A DNA stretch of 11,649 bases from CAYQQR01 sp964420035 (GCA_964420035.1 CAYQQR010000070.1:1-11649); one strand, 5' to 3'; counted from the stretch's first letter, positions 1 to 6,527 are shown. The notes: a model not told the origin generated them from the sequence alone. A program made the numbers and translations.

Positions 1-28
1 AATATCCACATTATCAACATTATACACA
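1..28 (+). promoter_or_regulatory. Three contiguous DnaA-box-like 9-mers, cut by the window edge
   Basis: Three 9-mers lie end to end: ATATCCACA (2-10), TTATCAACA (11-19) and TTATACACA (20-28). The third matches the bacterial DnaA-box consensus TTATNCACA exactly, and the first two each differ from it at one position. All three point the same way with no spacer. AT-rich DNA follows (about 30-180), as expected near an unwinding region. This could be the edge of oriC or a DnaA-titration or regulatory cluster. Only 28 bases are visible, so more boxes to the left cannot be excluded. In AT-rich DNA one near-match would mean little; the perfect 9-base phasing of three is what supports the call. Confidence 0.45.
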
Positions 29-186
29 TGTTTTTAGAAAAAATCAGCAAACCCTGATTTAGTTACTGAAATCCATACTATTTTTCAGTAGAACATTTAA
101 ATGTAATAATAAATAACGTTAAGCATAATTTAAGTCTGTATGATATAAGTCAGAACCCCTTCTGTTTTTAAGCAGAACAAATAATT
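29..186. other. AT-rich gene-free segment with small inverted repeats
   Basis: No credible coding frame is visible. It holds three small stem-loops: AAATCAG/CTGATTT (41-47 with 54-60), TACTGAAA/TTTCAGTA (64-71 with 83-90), and CAGAA-CCCC-TTCTG (151-164). The last is followed by TTTTT on the plus strand and so looks like a weak intrinsic terminator, although no plus-strand gene ends nearby. A stretch rich in TAA/ATA triplets lies at about 102-114. Next to the DnaA-box-like 9-mers this may be origin-associated DNA, but nothing proves it. Confidence 0.4.
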
Positions 187-274
187 AGGTTCCTGGTTCC
201 GAGTTCCGGGTTCCAAGTTAATGCTCCTGGTTAAAGCAATTATTTGGTCCAACCAGGAACCTGTAACCTGGAAC
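187..274. repeat. Inverted pair of degenerate heptamer arrays after the aminotransferase stop
   Basis: On the plus strand, 188-215 reads in 7-base units: GGTTCCT, GGTTCCG, AGTTCCG, GGTTCCA. On the minus strand, directly after the aminotransferase TAG stop (276-274), it again reads in 7-base units: TTCCAGG, TTACAGG, TTCCTGG. The two arms face each other. The 12-base block at 187-198 is a perfect inverted copy of AACCAGGAACCT at 251-262. The transcript of the minus-strand operon could therefore fold a long-armed hairpin downstream of its last stop, perhaps as a terminator or 3'-end stabiliser, although no T-run follows. Confidence 0.65.
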
Positions 275-1590
275 TAAACTGGATGATCCGCCTGAAAGGC
301 CTTTAGCCTGGTTTCCAGAACGGGTATTTGTTCCATGCCGGTTTGTGAGACACAGGCCCTTAAGCCTTCCGAACGGGTACTTCCCGTGATATCCAGGGAT
401 ATGGCGCTGATGCCGTAATACAAAAGTTCTTCCAGAAGATCTACCCCGGAAAATCCCGGGTAGGAAATGGTGAAATAAAAACCGTCGGCTATGGGTACAT
501 CTACATCCTTGTCGTATACAATATTGAAACCGTATTGCTGAAAAAGCTTCTTCATTATACGGGCCCGTTTCCCATATTCCTTCACGTCTTCCACAATGTT
601 AAACTGACCGTCATTAGCGGCTTTCAATATGGCTGCTATGCCATATTGGGCCGAATGACTGGTGCCGGCGGAAAGGGCATAGAGGGCTCCGTAAACGATA
701 GAATGTCCCAGCATATCGGAGGAATAATAACGTTTGAGGTCGGGATATCTTTGCTCGTACATCTTGTCTGAAATGACCATCAGGCCGACCCGCTGTCCTG
801 CAAAGGAAAAAACTTTCGAACAGGAGATCAGAAGAATGTAATTGTCTGTGTATTTGGCCACGGTAGGTTGGAAGGGGGGCTGACCGGGTACGGAGATATC
901 CTTCCTGAAATCCATACCGAAATAGGCCAGATCTTCAATAACCACCACCCCGTATTTATCGGCCATTTCCCCGATGATCTCAAGTTCCTGTTCGTTGAAG
1001 CAGAACCAGGCAGGGTTGTTCGGGTTTGAATAAAGGATGCTCGACATCTTGCCCGGTTTCAGGATCTCTTCCAGCTTATCCCGGAGTTTTTCGCCGCGGT
1101 AATCATAAACATCAAAGCTTTCGAAGTCGTGGCCGAGCACCCTGCACTGCATTTTCTGTACCGGGAAACCGGGGTCTATGAACAAGGTACCTTCCTTGTT
1201 CCTGTCGTTTCGGTTCACGGTAATAAAGGCCGCGAAGGAACCCTGCATGGAACCTGTGGTCGGTACACAGCCCCTGGGACTTACATCAATATCCAGGAAG
1301 TTCTTCACGAACCGGCTGGTTTCCTGTTTCAGTTCCGGAACACCTTCGATATTGGGGTATTTGCTGGCCACGCCCTTACGAAGGGCTTCAATCTCGGCCA
1401 TGGTGCCCAGGTATACCGGATCCAAGCCGGGTACCCCCATTTCCATGCGGATGTATTTTTCCCCGGTATCCTCTTCAATCAGGTTCACTACCCGGACGAT
1501 TTCACGGATGGTAGCCGCCCCGATCTTTTCCATTCCGGTCTCCTTTATTCTCTTTTCAACTATATCCGAATCAATAGGTGTATTTTCCAT
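274..1590 (-). CDS. PLP-dependent aminotransferase, class I/II fold
   Basis: This 438-residue protein has the fold-type I aminotransferase signatures in order: a TTGSMQGS cofactor phosphate-binding loop (111-118), SNPNNP (188-193), the pyridine-nitrogen Asp in VVVIEDLAYFG (Asp220, with Tyr223), the PLP-lysine motif SCSKVFSFAGQRVG (Lys259), and Arg411 in RACVSQT, the likely substrate carboxylate clamp. Length is normal for the family and there is no signal peptide, so it is cytoplasmic. It follows the acyl-CoA synthetase gene with a 35-base gap made of AAGATTR heptamers, which end 2 bases before this ATG; co-transcription is very likely. The context suggests transamination of a fermented amino acid to its 2-oxo acid. 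The substrate cannot be read from sequence: aromatic, branched-chain and aspartate/alanine types are all possible. Confidence 0.9.
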   Translation of the reverse strand: MENTPIDSDIVEKRIKETGMEKIGAATIREIVRVVNLIEEDTGEKYIRMEMGVPGLDPVYLGTMAEIEALRKGVASKYPNIEGVPELKQETSRFVKNFLDIDVSPRGCVPTTGSMQGSFAAFITVNRNDRNKEGTLFIDPGFPVQKMQCRVLGHDFESFDVYDYRGEKLRDKLEEILKPGKMSSILYSNPNNPAWFCFNEQELEIIGEMADKYGVVVIEDLAYFGMDFRKDISVPGQPPFQPTVAKYTDNYILLISCSKVFSFAGQRVGLMVISDKMYEQRYPDLKRYYSSDMLGHSIVYGALYALSAGTSHSAQYGIAAILKAANDGQFNIVEDVKEYGKRARIMKKLFQQYGFNIVYDKDVDVPIADGFYFTISYPGFSGVDLLEELLYYGISAISLDITGSTRSEGLRACVSQTGMEQIPVLETRLKAFQADHPV

Positions 1591-1592
1591 AT

Positions 1593-1634
1593 AATCTTCA
1601 ATCTTTAATCTTCAATCTTTAATCTTCAATCTTT
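1593..1634 (-). repeat. Six-unit heptamer array filling the synthetase-aminotransferase junction
   Basis: On the plus strand AATCTTC and AATCTTT alternate without error for six units (1593-1599, 1600-1606, 1607-1613, 1614-1620, 1621-1627, 1628-1634). On the coding (minus) strand this is AAGATTG/AAGATTA. The synthetase stop TGA (1628-1626) lies inside the array, and its last two residues (Lys-Asp) are encoded by it. The other end stops 2 bases before the aminotransferase ATG. The array is thus the whole intercistronic spacer and replaces any conventional ribosome-binding site. Confidence 0.9.
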
Positions 1635-3704
1635 AGTCCAAGTCTCCGCCGGTTCCCAACGGATTCGTGCATCTACGGCAAGAATCCCTTTTTCATTAGC
1701 CATAAGCGGATTGATATCCATTTCCATTATTTCCGGCAGGTTTTCAGCAAGAGCGCTCAGCCTGACCAGTATATCAGCAAAAGCTTCCAGGTCGACGGCT
1801 GTTTGTCCCCGTGCTCCTTCCAATATCTTAAAACCTTTCAGGTCCCGTATCATATACATGGCTTCTTCTGGGGACAGTGGAACCAATGCCGTAGATATAT
1901 CCTTATATATCTCTATAAAGATCCCACCCATGCCGGTTATCAGCAAATGTCCGAATCCGGGTTCCCGGCTAACCCCGGCGAAAAGTTCAATTCCTTTGAT
2001 CATGGGCTGCACCAAGACTCCTCCTGCTCCCTCGATGGACATAAGCTTACCGAATGCTTCCGCTGCCTGGAAAAAATCCCCAACATTCAGTATGACACCG
2101 CCCGGGTCAGACTTGTGAACCGGTCCCATGACCTTCATAACTACAGGATAACCGATACTTTCGATCTGTGCACTGATCTGGTCATCGGCGCGGATTATCC
2201 GCTCCGGAACCCTGGGTATACCGGCGGCATCCAGCAGCTTTGCCACGCGGAAAGGGGTCAGGAATCCATGCTGACTGCCACTCAGGACCTCTTCAGCCAC
2301 TTTGGTGTTGATCTTGAATTGGTCTCTGCCCGGTTCCTCAAATAAGGGTCGCTTCATCACTTTGGCAAGGGCTCTTCCAAGCTCCACTTCGTCAGGAAAA
2401 CAGATCCCTCCCCTGGAAGTAAATTCCTGAATTTCCCGGGCGGCATTGATGACACTGGGCAATACCGGATAAATGGGCTTGGATGCATTCTTCATCCGGT
2501 CCAGCAGGAGATCATAGACCTCATCCACGGGAAAGAGCCCGGGACTGCCGAAAATAACCGCCATGGCATCGATCCCGTCCAATTCCCTGTCGCATGTGTC
2601 GATGATATATCCCAGTTGTTCGGCTGTTCCGGTGGCCAGGAAATCGATCGGGTTTTTAACGGATGAACCCGGGTGCAATTTTTCGAGCAGTGCCTTACCC
2701 GCGGGCCCTTCTATGGGAGGCACCTTCATTCCGGCCGAAGACAGGGCATCGGTCAGCATCACCGCCGGTCCGCCTGCATGTGTTATAACAGCAAACCGGT
2801 CTCCCTCAGGCAGCCTGGAGCGCAATACACAAGCAAGGGTTGCCAGCTCCGACCTGCTGTGACATCGTATAATCCCCGCCTTGCGGAAAAGAGCATCCAC
2901 GGCAGTATCCGAACTGGCCATGGCACCGGTATGGGAAGCGGCCGCCCTGCTGCCTGCCTCGGAGAAACCTGCCTTGATGGCAGCGATCCGGCAACCTTTA
3001 CCGATCAATGAGCGGGCATGTCTGAGCAGCTTTTGGGGCTGACTGACCTGCTCAAGGTAAAGGATCTTCAGCGCTGAACTTTCCCCGTGAACATAGTGTT
3101 CATCCAGGTACTCCAGTACATCTTCAAGGCCTGTCTGGGCCGAATTGCCAACGGAGAATATATGCGAAAAACCCAATCCCCGGGGAATGGCCGTTTCCAT
3201 TATAAACACTGCCGTGGCCCCGGAACCCGAAATAAAATCGCAGCCCAACGGATCCGGATCCGGTACGGGCACTGTAAATACTGCATGGTACCGGGGCGTG
3301 ATCAGGCCAATGACATTGGGACCGATAAGAGAGGCCCCGTAGCGGTCGGCAATCTTCCTTACCGATCTTTCAAGCGATGCTCCTTCTTCGCTTTCTTCGC
3401 TGAATCCAGCGCTGAGTATAATAAAGCCCCGTGCAGCCTTTTCCCGTGCCAGAAATTCCACGGTTTCCGGGCAAAGTGCCGCCGGAATGGAAAGGATCGC
3501 CAGGTCGGTTCCGGGAAGATCCCCGGGTTTCCGGTAACAATGAATCCCCTGTACGAGATCTTCTTTTGGATTAAGAACAAAGATATCACCTGTAAAGGGG
3601 CTTTTTATGAGATTTTCAAGGACCTTACCCCCGGGTTTGGAAGTATGGTTGGATCCCCCGACAACAACAATGCTGCGGGGATTCATCAGTTTTTCATGCA
3701 ACAT
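1626..3704 (-). CDS. ADP-forming acetyl/acyl-CoA synthetase, alpha-beta fusion
   Basis: This 692-residue cytoplasmic enzyme converts acyl-CoA + ADP + Pi to acid + CoA + ATP by substrate-level phosphorylation. Domains in order: CoA-binding Rossmann domain (about 6-130, with SIVVVGGSN and KPGGKV), succinyl-CoA-ligase-like domains (about 150-450), and an ATP-grasp domain (about 465-690). Both catalytic histidines known from the archaeal acetyl-CoA synthetase are in place: His258 in SHTGA (alpha-type phosphohistidine) and His530 in HKSDPGGV (beta-type). The C-terminal GMGGIFIEIYKD (591-602) and EMDINPL (661-667) are standard for the ATP-grasp part. Met1 gives the usual N-terminus; Met7 is an alternative. 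It is first gene of an operon with the aminotransferase, suggesting amino-acid fermentation. The acyl group is uncertain: acetyl, branched-chain and aryl-acetyl are all known in the family. Confidence 0.92.
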   Translation of the reverse strand: MLHEKLMNPRSIVVVGGSNHTSKPGGKVLENLIKSPFTGDIFVLNPKEDLVQGIHCYRKPGDLPGTDLAILSIPAALCPETVEFLAREKAARGFIILSAGFSEESEEGASLERSVRKIADRYGASLIGPNVIGLITPRYHAVFTVPVPDPDPLGCDFISGSGATAVFIMETAIPRGLGFSHIFSVGNSAQTGLEDVLEYLDEHYVHGESSALKILYLEQVSQPQKLLRHARSLIGKGCRIAAIKAGFSEAGSRAAASHTGAMASSDTAVDALFRKAGIIRCHSRSELATLACVLRSRLPEGDRFAVITHAGGPAVMLTDALSSAGMKVPPIEGPAGKALLEKLHPGSSVKNPIDFLATGTAEQLGYIIDTCDRELDGIDAMAVIFGSPGLFPVDEVYDLLLDRMKNASKPIYPVLPSVINAAREIQEFTSRGGICFPDEVELGRALAKVMKRPLFEEPGRDQFKINTKVAEEVLSGSQHGFLTPFRVAKLLDAAGIPRVPERIIRADDQISAQIESIGYPVVMKVMGPVHKSDPGGVILNVGDFFQAAEAFGKLMSIEGAGGVLVQPMIKGIELFAGVSREPGFGHLLITGMGGIFIEIYKDISTALVPLSPEEAMYMIRDLKGFKILEGARGQTAVDLEAFADILVRLSALAENLPEIMEMDINPLMANEKGILAVDARIRWEPAETWTKD

Positions 3705-3736
3705 GTACCAAATTTAAGAATTTCGGCCATTCTTAA
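3705..3736 (-). promoter_or_regulatory. Candidate near-leaderless promoter with overlapping inverted repeat before the synthetase
   Basis: On the minus strand TAAATTTG (3716-3709) matches the Bacteroidetes sigma -7 consensus TAnnTTTG, and it ends only 4 bases before the ATG at 3704-3702. Transcription from it would start at about the ATG, giving a leaderless or near-leaderless mRNA, or favouring Met7. A perfect 8-base inverted repeat, TTAAGAAT (3714-3721) and ATTCTTAA (3729-3736) with a 7-base loop, overlaps the -7 element and could be an operator. No clear -33 TTTG lies at the right distance, so the promoter call is weak. Confidence 0.3.
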
Positions 3737-3777
3737 TTTTGATATAAATCATTAGCATGGATTGTTTAATAACATAT

Positions 3778-3798
3778 CGGCAGGCGGCAGGCGGCAGG
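3778..3798 (+). repeat. Three perfect CGGCAGG heptamers, left flank of the four-helix-bundle island
   Basis: CGGCAGG occurs three times without interruption (3778-3784, 3785-3791, 3792-3798) and then decays into CGGGGGA. It separates the synthetase promoter region from the AT-rich DNA carrying the four-helix-bundle gene. The GGCAG core reappears in inverted orientation at the other side of that gene (4314-4338). Confidence 0.85.
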
Positions 3799-3924
3799 CG
3801 GGGGAGTTAGGGATGCAGCAAGGACTCCACATAAAAGATTAATAAAATTAAAAAAACTTGAATTTGGATACGATATTTTAAGTGTTCAGGAATTAAGTAG
3901 TGAACCCTACAAAAATATTAGATT

Positions 3925-3972
3925 ATGAACAACTCAGGTTTTAAAAAACTATATGGTATTCAAAGAAGCTTT
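3925..3972 (+). pseudogene. Out-of-frame original N-terminus of the four-helix-bundle gene
   Basis: An ATG at 3925 opens MNNSGFKKL and then runs into YGIQRSF and a TAA at 3970-3972. MNNSGFKKL is the start expected of this family, whose members commonly begin with a few polar residues and a Phe-x-x-Leu-x-Val-Trp/Phe segment. It would join directly to MVFKEAFNG of the downstream frame if one base were removed, either the T at 3950/3952 or one A of the run at 3943-3948. The intact protein would then be about 126 residues. The A6 run makes either a true mutation or a homopolymer sequencing error plausible. Confidence 0.6.
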
Positions 3973-4303
3973 TAATGGAGCAATGCAGATCTTTGAGATC
4001 ACCAAAAATTTTCCCCAGGAGGAAAAGTATTCGTTAATAGATCAAATCAGAAGATCATCGCGATCAATTTGCGCCAACATTGCTGAAGCCTATAGGAAAA
4101 GAATATACCCAAACCATTTTAAAAGCAAAATTTCAGATGCTGATAGCGAATGTAGCGAAACAATGGTTTGGCTAGATTTTGCCTATAAATGCAATTACAT
4201 TGATTCAGTGACTTATAACCAATTAATGCTTAACTACATAAGTATAGGAAAAATGATTGGAAGCATTTTAAACGATCCTGGTAGGTTCATTCCAAGGAAT
4301 TAG
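3953..4303 (+). CDS. Four-helix bundle protein, S23/IVS type, N-terminally displaced
   Basis: The 116-residue product has the typical core of the S23 / 23S-rRNA-intervening-sequence four-helix-bundle family: MVFKEAFNGAMQIFEITK, then FPQEEKYSLIDQIRRSSRSI with CANIAEAYRKR, then KISDADSECSETMVWLDFAYKC, and a last helix before NDPGRFIPRN. The family is known from rRNA intervening sequences, and diversity-generating-retroelement Avd proteins share the fold; stand-alone copies, common in Bacteroidetes, have no established function. The open frame cannot extend upstream because of an in-frame TGA at 3926-3928; the missing first residues lie in the other frame. GC content is about 37-38% by hand count in sampled lines, against about 60% in a sampled synthetase line, and the gene sits between inverted GGCAG heptamers. 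Lateral acquisition is likely. Confidence 0.8.
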   Translation: MVFKEAFNGAMQIFEITKNFPQEEKYSLIDQIRRSSRSICANIAEAYRKRIYPNHFKSKISDADSECSETMVWLDFAYKCNYIDSVTYNQLMLNYISIGKMIGSILNDPGRFIPRN

Positions 4304-4313
4304 TAAAGACTTA

Positions 4314-4338
4314 CTGCCTGCTGCCCACTGCCTACTGC
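4314..4338 (+). repeat. CTGCCNN heptamer array containing the trxB stop codon
   Basis: On the plus strand the array reads CTGCCTG (4314-4320), CTGCCCA (4321-4327), CTGCCTA (4328-4334) and a partial CTGC (4335-4338). The trxB stop TAG (4334-4332, minus strand) is part of the third unit, and the last codon CAG is part of the partial unit. The array lies only 10 bases after the four-helix-bundle stop, so it is the shared 3' boundary of two convergent genes. Confidence 0.8.
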
Positions 4339-5339
4339 ATTTCCTGTTCCGCCAGCCACCGCTCGGCATCGATGGCGGCTTTACAGCCGGTTCCGGCGGC
4401 AGTAACGGCCTGCCGGTAGGTGTTGTCCATCAGGTCTCCGCAGGCAAATACCCCCGGTATATTGGTCCTGGTACTCACGCCCTCGGTCCTGATATACCCC
4501 ACCTCATCCATCTCGAGGTAATCCCTGAATATCTCTGAATTGGGTTTGTGTCCGATGGCGACGAAATACCCGTCCAGATCCAGTTTTTTCTCTTCTCCGG
4601 TCCTGACATTCTTTACGATCACCCCATTGACACTCTGATCTCCAACGATCTCCTTGACCACGGAATCCCATACGATCTCAATGTTGTCGGTCTTGAACAA
4701 GCGTTTTTGCATGATCTTGGAAGCACGCAGTTCGTCCCTCCTGTGGACCAGGTAGACCTTTTTGCAGAGTCCGGACAGGTAAAGGGCCTCTTCGGCCGCG
4801 GTATCTCCTCCACCGACCACCACGACATCTTTACCCCTATAGAAAAAACCATCGCAGGTGGCACAGGCCGACACACCATGCCCCATGAATTTTTCCTCCG
4901 ATTCCAGGCCCAGGTATTTTGCCGTAGCACCGGTGGCCAGGATCACCGAATCGGCAAGGACCTCTTTCTTGTCATCAATGATCACCTTAAATGGGCGCTT
5001 TGAGAAATCAACCGCCGTCGCCATCCCCCAGCGGCAATCGGTACCAAACCGCTCGGCCTGCTTTTTGAATTCCTCCATCATCTCCGGGCCGGTCACCCCA
5101 CCCGGATATCCCGGGTAGTTTTCCACTTCGGTGGTGGTCGTCAATTGACCCCCGGGCTGTAATCCTTCATATATGACAGGATTCAAATTAGCCCGGGCTG
5201 CATATATGGCGGCCGTATAGCCTGCCGGACCGGACCCCAGGATCAGACATTTTATATGTTCGTTTTCTCCCTTTTCTTTTTTTTCCTGTTGAGATTGATC
5301 ATTTTTGTCCAGATCATCCATGGGTTTGAATAATTCCAT
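4332..5339 (-). CDS. trxB: Thioredoxin reductase (NADPH)
   Basis: This 335-residue cytoplasmic flavoprotein transfers electrons from NADPH through FAD and a disulfide to thioredoxin. The FAD-binding GSGPAG is at 35-40, the redox pair is CATC (Cys159, Cys162), the NADPH-domain GGGDTA is at 176-181, HRRDELRAS (199-207) is the basic motif that marks NADPH preference, and the C-terminal FAD motif ACGDLMDNTYRQ starts at 299. All catalytic parts are intact. The first 28 or so residues are an unusual charged extension rich in Asp, Lys, Gln and Glu; most TrxB proteins begin within a few residues of the IKCLILGSGPAG strand. No ATG between Met7 and the core allows a shorter start. The gene is divergent from queE. 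Confidence 0.96.
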   Translation of the reverse strand: MELFKPMDDLDKNDQSQQEKKEKGENEHIKCLILGSGPAGYTAAIYAARANLNPVIYEGLQPGGQLTTTTEVENYPGYPGGVTGPEMMEEFKKQAERFGTDCRWGMATAVDFSKRPFKVIIDDKKEVLADSVILATGATAKYLGLESEEKFMGHGVSACATCDGFFYRGKDVVVVGGGDTAAEEALYLSGLCKKVYLVHRRDELRASKIMQKRLFKTDNIEIVWDSVVKEIVGDQSVNGVIVKNVRTGEEKKLDLDGYFVAIGHKPNSEIFRDYLEMDEVGYIRTEGVSTRTNIPGVFACGDLMDNTYRQAVTAAGTGCKAAIDAERWLAEQEMQ

Positions 5340-5455
5340 CCCTTTACAGCTTTATATTTAACATTTAATGATTATAGGTGTTATACAGCAAATGCATGGA
5401 GTCGCGTAATCAAGAAATATACCGTTACCGAGATTCTGACATAAAGTCATAGATC
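5340..5455. promoter_or_regulatory. Divergent trxB/queE promoter region
   Basis: These 116 AT-rich bases lie between the trxB and queE start codons and must carry both promoters unless the genes depend on distant ones. TATATTT-like stretches occur on both strands (for example 5352-5359 on plus, and TATATTTC on minus around 5426), but none pairs with a clear -33 element. No convincing operator was found; ATGCAT (5392-5397) is the only clear palindrome. Confidence 0.35.
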
Positions 5456-6361
5456 ATGAAACTCAATCTGGTTCAAAACGGGATCTTTCCCATCATATAT
5501 GACAAAGATGGTAAAAAAATCCAGGAAGGCACGGCTACCGGCTACCCGGTAGCGGGCACCATCCAGGGGGAGGGAAAGTTGCTCGGTATCCCGGTAATCT
5601 TCATCCGCACCAGCGGTTGTAACCTCCGCTGTACCTGGCAAACTGACGCTGGGGAAGTCAGCATTTGCGATACCCCCTATTCCTCTCACGGGGTTGAACA
5701 AGTCGAGATCCGGGAAGTTGATGATATCATTGCCACTGTAAAAAACAACCTGGGTCCCATCCGGCACGTGGTCCTATCCGGGGGAGAACCCACCATTCAG
5801 CCGGAACCGCTTAAAGAACTGGTCAGGAAACTCAAAAGACAACTCAGGGTTCATATCACCTTGGAAACCAATGGGATCACCTATGTACCGGAGATCATGC
5901 GCTTCGTCGACCTGATCTCGATCTCTCCCAAGTTAAGATCTTCCGATCCGACGGCAGCCAAGAATAAAAAACTGGACCACCCGGTTGATGAACAATATCT
6001 CGGGGAGCACCCGAAAACCCGGAGGAACCTGTCCGTGCTCCAGAAATACATCAACGAATGCATGGTACTGAGCTCTTATTATGAAGATGATCCCGGTTTT
6101 GCCCCGGAGCGGAGAAGGGATAAGGATTTCCAGCTGAAGTTTGTTGTTTCCCGGGAGGAAGAAGAAGAGGAGATCCGGAAGGATTTCCTGGATCAGCTTA
6201 CATTCGTCAAAAAGGAAGATGTGGTGCTGATGCCCGTTGGCGGTACCCGCGAATTCCTTCTGAAAAGTTCTCATTTGGTTGCTGCCATGGCCATCCGGAA
6301 CGGCTGGAGGTATACACCGCGGCTACAGATCGACCTCTGGAATGATAAGCAGTACGTGTGA
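5456..6361 (+). CDS. queE: 7-carboxy-7-deazaguanine synthase-like radical SAM enzyme with atypical cluster loop
   Basis: QueE contracts 6-carboxytetrahydropterin to 7-carboxy-7-deazaguanine in the queuosine/7-deazapurine pathway, using SAM and a [4Fe-4S] cluster. Family hallmarks: TIQGEGKLLGIPVIFIRTSG (35-54), SGGEP (108-112), LETNG (136-140), SISPKL (155-160), and the C-terminal block VVLMPVGGT followed by GWRYTPRLQIDLWNDKQYV (283-301). The cluster cysteines are Cys55, Cys59 and Cys71, that is CX3CX11C. The usual CTWCDTPY is interrupted by about nine residues, so the third cysteine lies in CDTPYSSH. At 301 residues it is longer than the common QueE of about 200-240. The excess is mostly a charged segment at about 162-225. 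Function is inferred from family motifs; an unrelated radical SAM role is possible but less likely given the C-terminus. Confidence 0.82.
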   Translation: MKLNLVQNGIFPIIYDKDGKKIQEGTATGYPVAGTIQGEGKLLGIPVIFIRTSGCNLRCTWQTDAGEVSICDTPYSSHGVEQVEIREVDDIIATVKNNLGPIRHVVLSGGEPTIQPEPLKELVRKLKRQLRVHITLETNGITYVPEIMRFVDLISISPKLRSSDPTAAKNKKLDHPVDEQYLGEHPKTRRNLSVLQKYINECMVLSSYYEDDPGFAPERRRDKDFQLKFVVSREEEEEEIRKDFLDQLTFVKKEDVVLMPVGGTREFLLKSSHLVAAMAIRNGWRYTPRLQIDLWNDKQYV

Positions 6362-6410
6362 TTAATGGCCAACAAATTTAACCACCCCCTTTTTGCTGAC
6401 GCGAAAAGTA

Positions 6411-6431
6411 CCCCTCCTTAAAAAGAAGGGG
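6411..6431 (+). terminator. Hairpin after queE, CCCCTCCTT/AAGAAGGGG
   Basis: Nine-base arms with a single C-A mismatch enclose an AAA loop, 50 bases after the queE stop. No T-run follows on the plus strand, so it may act as a 3'-end stem-loop rather than a classical intrinsic terminator. Confidence 0.45.
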
Positions 6432-6465
6432 AATTCGTAATTAGTTGATTGCCAATACATCTCCT

Positions 6466-6486
6466 CCTCTCCACACGGTGGAGAGG
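6466..6486 (+). terminator. Hairpin CCTCTCCAC/GTGGAGAGG in an imperfect purine-rich element
   Basis: A perfect 9-base stem with a 3-base ACG loop. It is followed by a GGGGGCCGGGGGGAGAGG tract and then A-rich DNA. From memory, similar CCTCTCC-stem plus G-rich-tail elements recur between genes in Bacteroidetes genomes, so this may be a dispersed palindromic repeat rather than a private terminator. Confidence 0.5.
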
Positions 6487-6527
6487 GGGCCGGGGGGAGA
6501 GGAATAAAAAAATAAAATAATTGACTC

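Noticed and set aside
1..273. A tRNA or small structured RNA in the left intergenic region
   Set aside because: No cloverleaf, no TTC-type T-arm and no CCA-like end was found; only short unlinked stems are present.
1129..1608. Plus-strand open frames of 138-159 residues within the aminotransferase gene, and similar ones opposite the synthetase (1711-2345, 3087-3755)
   Set aside because: They lie antisense to genes with full catalytic motif sets, have no family-like features, and are typical shadows of GC-biased codons.
5456..6361. Reading the radical SAM gene as an anaerobic ribonucleotide reductase activase (NrdG)
   Set aside because: The N-terminal QGEG motif, CDTPYSS and the C-terminal TPRL-x-DLW block fit QueE, and no nrdD gene is adjacent.
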